Assembly (NCBI GenBank): GCA_964498785.1
Contig: CAZCJL010000056.1
Coordinates: 1-43,795, forward strand
Source of the DNA: Mariaggregatimicrobium sp964498785
Lineage (GTDB): Bacteria; Zhuqueibacterota; Zhuqueibacteria; Thermofontimicrobiales; Thiofontviventaceae
Direction of reading: 5' to 3'
DNA: 43,795 bases
The translations under genes and the position numbers were made by a program. The notes beneath the pieces are model-generated. The model was not told the DNA's origin, did not search any database, and saw only the letters and a list, made by a program, of their open reading frames with translations. Of this stretch, positions 42,588-43,795 are shown one piece after another (the first letter of the stretch is position 1; every line of letters begins with the position of its first letter).

Positions 42588-42667
42588 GCACCAAATCCAT
42601 TGGTGTTTACCGTCAATGGAATGGCCGTCCTGGCAAAGTTGATAATTGCCAGGTTGGTGTTTTTTTG
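42588..42667 (+). terminator. Double terminator after the PorV-like gene
   Basis: A first small hairpin CACCAA/TTGGTG (42590-42595, 42601-42606) is followed by a second, CTGGCAA (42631-42637) with TTGCCAG (42647-42653), which leads into a run of eight T at 42660-42667. Confidence 0.75.
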
Positions 42668-43285
42668 CAGCACTGAATTGCCGTGAAAGAGTCAGTTTGA
42701 TCAACATCAGACTCTATCTGCCAAGTAATTGGACAGACAGTAACAGTCGTTGCAAGAAAGCCGTTGTTCCCATATTGTCAATAAAATTATTAAAAAAATT
42801 TTTATTATTTTCAATTTGCGGCAGATAATATTATAATAGGACTTAAAATATATGACAAGAGCGGGAATATTGGCTAAGTATAGATCCTGAGAGAATTTTT
42901 AATCATTTGCATTCTGTGGATAAAAATATCAGTCATTTAAATATATATATCGCAAAATTTTAATAGTTTAATCTGATATAATATTTTAATAATGACAACA
43001 AAATTATTGTTGATTTTATAAATGATACCATGCGGAGTCCTAAATCATCCCCGCAATCTCAGTGAATCTGATATGTACCAGCAGACAGATCATCATCGAT
43101 TATTGTATCACAAATACCGAATGTCCCAGATAATGATTTTTAACAACAGCTTCTTCCGAAGCAAAAAGTGTAAAACGCAGCATAAAATTAATGAAAATGA
43201 TTTGCATCCCCCGGGCAAATTGACGCTTTACGTTTGGCAAGTTCATTTTAACCCACTCCATTGTTATTTTATATCATGCAATATA
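42668..43285. other. AT-rich decayed intergenic stretch
   Basis: I see no supported gene. An open frame covers 43022-43285 ahead of the PIN remnant, but its translation looks unlike any protein and contains no recognisable antitoxin. A lost antitoxin gene would be expected here, and this stretch may be its remains. Confidence 0.5.
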
Positions 43286-43633
43286 ATATACCTTCTCGAT
43301 ACCCATACGTTGCTGTGGGTTTTATTTGAGGATGATAAATTATAGATAAAAACCAAAGAAATTATCGTAAATCTTGTAAATGAAATTTATGTCAGTTTGA
43401 TAACTTATTGGGAAATCGCACTTAAATATATTATCGGTAAATTGGAACTTGATAATATCACACTTGAAGAAATTCCACATAAGGCACACGAAATCGGTAT
43501 CTAAACTTTAGAAATAACCGAGTACGATGTTTCAAGCTACTATAAGCTCCTTAAAATTAAACACAAAGGTTTTTTTGACAGATTTTTAATCTGGCAGGCA
43601 ATCAACAAAAATATGTATCCATTCAATAATTGA
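43286..43633 (+). pseudogene. PIN-domain (VapC-like) toxin pseudogene
   Basis: One frame reads IYLLDTHTLLWVLFEDDKL, TAG at 43343-43345, KTKEIIVNLVNEIYVSLITY then WEIALKYIIGKLELD, TAA at 43502-43504, then TLEITEYDVSSYYKLLKI and FFDRFLIWQAI to TGA at 43631. These are the PIN-toxin blocks LLDTHxLLW with the first active-site Asp, the EIYVS...WEIA.K...GKL block, and FDR.LI.QA with the late Asp, all in correct order. Two in-frame stops break it, and the expected ATG is replaced by ATA-ATA. The toxin is therefore dead. The final lines of the usual VapC end (after QA) are also shortened. Confidence 0.82.
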
Positions 43634-43689
43634 TGGTGTGCATCAAAGCTTTCGGATTCTCTTTAAATTTATTGATTAAGACGCGAATC

Positions 43690-43719
43690 TGTCATATCGA
43701 GCGAAGTCGAGATATGACA
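43690..43719. repeat. TGTCATATC hairpin repeat
   Basis: TGTCATATC (43690-43698) and GATATGACA (43711-43719) are perfect complements around GAGCGAAGTCGA. It lies downstream of the PIN remnant and resembles dispersed palindromes of the GAGC-GAAG-TCGAGATATGAC type seen in many bacteria. The rest of the window to 43795 shows nothing else. Confidence 0.6.
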
Positions 43720-43795
43720 ACATCCATTAGAAAAATGAAGATATATTGGGTATAGATCCTCAAATGTAGCGATGGTAAATACGATACTGGTAGTA

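Noticed and set aside
43022..43345. 107-residue protein
   Set aside because: Only its last 19 residues are meaningful, and they are the beginning of the PIN remnant; the front part is not protein-like.

Overview
The window looks like a chromosomal segment of a Gram-negative, non-proteobacterial heterotroph, most likely from the Calditrichota/KSB1/FCB side of the tree. The basis is two secreted proteins ending in a FlgD-like C-terminal module with the signature NYPNPFN (GH3 and FG-GAP proteins), several PorV/UPF0164-like and other outer-membrane barrels, CsgG-like envelope proteins, a Tat-exported sulfatase and many lipoproteins. This assignment rests on protein style, not on a marker gene.

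Layout. 1-2.4 kb: a sulfatase and a truncated relic gene. 2.7-3.6 kb: an HSL-type esterase. 3.6-8.0 kb: a decaying accessory patch holding a broken formylglycine-generating-enzyme-like/ankyrin/TPR gene, a complete IS element with inverted ends, an orphan C-terminal fragment, and a DUF433/DUF5615 toxin-antitoxin-like pair. 8.2-10.0 kb: a DUF4384 lipoprotein and a PorV-like barrel that appear fused by a deletion. 10.1-16.9 kb: a SurA/PpiC-like lipoprotein, then a beta-glucan degradation set (GH5, GH16, GH3) with a REP-like palindrome cluster between GH5 and GH16. 17.1-24.7 kb: a GntR/FCD regulator with a clear promoter/operator, followed by a saccharopine-dehydrogenase-like enzyme, an Asp/Glu-type racemase, an NhaC-family transporter, a secreted FG-GAP/UnbV protein and a secreted all-helical protein, all co-directional with short gaps. 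24.8-29.9 kb: a hybrid histidine kinase with ten PAS domains. 30.7 kb: tRNA-Leu(CAA). 31-34 kb: a housekeeping operon (DUF4416, gpsA, asnS), preceded by a MITE-like element. 34.3-36 kb: an outer-membrane barrel and a small lipoprotein. 36-37.9 kb: mazEF, a LOG/TIGR00725-type protein and apt. 38-42.6 kb: two mirrored modules, each a CsgG-like protein followed by an outer-membrane barrel, diverging from a shared intergenic region. 42.6-43.8 kb: AT-rich decayed DNA with a PIN-toxin pseudogene.

Functionally, the GH5/GH16/GH3 set would cut beta-1,3/1,4-glucans (laminarin-like or mixed-linkage) at the cell surface or outside and release glucose. The GntR-led operon looks like a regulated amino-acid or opine-type uptake and conversion pathway whose substrate I cannot name; it is the best candidate here for an undescribed system. 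The mirrored CsgG/barrel pairs suggest a duplicated envelope machine. Intergenic regions are rich in palindromic repeats, and at least four genes show visible decay.
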